64,000 nt of DNA from Anaerolineae bacterium (GTDB lineage Bacteria; Chloroflexota; Anaerolineae; Promineifilales; Promineifilaceae), in assembly GCA_023384415.1 (NCBI GenBank), contig JAHDWJ010000010.1:1-64000 (forward strand), read 5' to 3'. The stretch's first letter is position 1. The number at the start of each line of letters is the position of its first letter. The notes under the pieces were generated by a model. It worked only from the letters and a program-made list of their open reading frames with translations, ran no database searches and was not told the origin of the DNA. The translations under genes and the position numbers were made by a program. Below are positions 63,237 through 64,000 of this stretch, piece by piece.

Positions 63237-63755
63237 ATGAAACGGGTACTGTTGACAGGTATGTCGGGCACGGGCAAATCAACCGTCATTCGCGAGTTGC
63301 TCCGGCGCGGCTATAAGGCCATTGACACCGATTATGATGGCTGGAGTCACTGGATCAATATGCACACCGGGCTGCCGGCGTCGCCGCCCGCGCCAGGAGA
63401 ATATGGCTGGGAAGACCTCGATTGGGTCTGGCATGAAGAGCGGATGCAGGCCCTTTTAAGCGTTGAGGGTGAAGGCACATTATTTGTAGCCGGCACGACA
63501 CCCAATCAAGGCAAGTTTTACGCCCGCTTCGATCAGATCATTCTCCTCAGCGCCCCGGCCGAGGTCATCATAGCCCGGTTAGCGACCAGAACCAACAACC
63601 CGTATGGCGCCACGCCGCGCACCCTGGCCCGCGTCCTGGAACATCTGGAAACCGTTGAACCGCGGCTGCGAGCCGGCGCCGGACATGAAATTGATACCCG
63701 TGAGCCTGTGGAGATGGTGGTGGCGCGTATTTTGCAACTGGTGGAAGCAGTGTAA
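63237..63755 (+). CDS. P-loop kinase-like NTPase
   Basis: 172 residues. Walker A LTGMSGTGKSTVIRELLRRG (6-25) and the shikimate/adenylate-kinase-like layout follow: DTDYDGWSHW, LFVAGTTPNQGKFY, LLSAPAEVIIARLATRTNNPYG with the lid Arg. It probably phosphorylates a small molecule. No clear ribosome binding site. Confidence 0.85.
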   Translation: MKRVLLTGMSGTGKSTVIRELLRRGYKAIDTDYDGWSHWINMHTGLPASPPAPGEYGWEDLDWVWHEERMQALLSVEGEGTLFVAGTTPNQGKFYARFDQIILLSAPAEVIIARLATRTNNPYGATPRTLARVLEHLETVEPRLRAGAGHEIDTREPVEMVVARILQLVEAV

Positions 63756-63839
63756 TCCACCAACACCCCATTTGTTTGTAGTGACAACTTTAGCCGGCCG
63801 CTTTGCTAAAATAAGCTGTGCAAAACGAGAAGGTACCCT

Positions 63840-64000
63840 ATGTCAAAAAACCAACCGGCCATTAATGCCAGGCAATTTATAGAAGAGCTGGAAACCTATC
63901 AATCGGACGAGGAGTTGGTCAAATACCAACACTACTTTAAGTTTGATAAAGATCGGCAGAGTAAAGACGATTATTTTATCGGCGTGAGGATGGGGCAGGT
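63840..64000 (+). CDS. DNA alkylation repair protein (AlkD-like), N-terminal part
   Basis: 53 residues visible before the window ends. INARQFIEELETYQSDEELV, then QHYFKFDKDRQSKDDYFIGV, then RMGQ match the first HEAT-like helices of AlkD-type DNA glycosylases (..FKTGxGxYxxxDxFxGVRxP). A GAGAAGG site precedes the ATG. These enzymes release N3- and N7-alkylated bases. Confidence 0.75.
   Translation, partial: MSKNQPAINARQFIEELETYQSDEELVKYQHYFKFDKDRQSKDDYFIGVRMGQ

Overview
The window looks like chromosomal DNA of a member of the Chloroflexota, most likely an uncultured filamentous lineage of the Anaerolineae/Ardenticatenia type. The call rests on several signs: the gene order rpsB-tsf-pyrH-frr-uppS-cdsA; a short YIDP..GGLLFQ membrane protein beside phosphatase-fold enzymes; a secreted protein ending in YLPLTSR; many large surface proteins; and a PASTA-less Ser/Thr kinase with an outer sensor. 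This is an inference from gene content; there is no rRNA or tRNA in the window to settle it.

Layout. 1-6440: G-rich tandem repeat, a small transposable repeat, a reverse transcriptase with the diversity-generating (DGR) signature, a membrane-anchored NACHT-HEAT NTPase, a secreted glycosidase-like protein, and a repeat-filled gap. 6441-9300: TrmH-type methyltransferase, surE, dnaN with promoter and terminator. 9358-11841: two paralogous wall/surface proteins with a shared C-terminal tail. 12223-16339: an operon of alkaline-phosphatase-superfamily enzymes and membrane proteins. 16691-20050: heme O synthase and a transmembrane Ser/Thr kinase. 20118-26256 (minus): fbp and the conserved rpsB-tsf-pyrH-frr-uppS-cdsA cluster (translation, UMP kinase, undecaprenyl-PP and CDP-diacylglycerol synthesis). 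26427-30149: an ABC-2 permease, then two membrane-tethered Mrr-type nucleases and a methyltransferase. 30368-41420: peroxiredoxin, GMC oxidoreductase, MOSC protein, lipA/lipB, a fused CoA-transferase, amidase, acyl-CoA dehydrogenase and a histone-deacetylase-fold enzyme. 41627-52124: a possible toxin-antitoxin pair, NIF3, CsbD, an antitoxin remnant, kbl, aldo/keto reductase, a beta-CASP nuclease, RNase D and membrane proteins.

52141-64000 differs in style. It carries an alpha/beta hydrolase, membrane and FMN-barrel proteins, a diheme cytochrome c, and then a long same-strand train of small accessory enzymes (SRPBCC, GNAT, terpene-cyclase-like, methyltransferase, dienelactone hydrolase, DinB, DHFR-like, VOC, DUF1801, P-loop kinase, AlkD-like), often joined by ATGA overlaps and interspersed with broken genes.

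Two genome-scale features stand out. First, the NotI-type palindrome GCGGCCGC occurs about 103 times in the first 52.1 kb (roughly one per 500 bases), inside genes of every kind. Past 52.1 kb it drops to about 7 copies and ACGGCCGT takes over (about 11 copies). This resembles the HIP1 palindromes of cyanobacteria and marks a sharp compositional junction. Second, the intergenic spaces hold families of short, MITE-like inverted-repeat elements. Some have clear target-site duplications, and in one case one element is inserted inside another.
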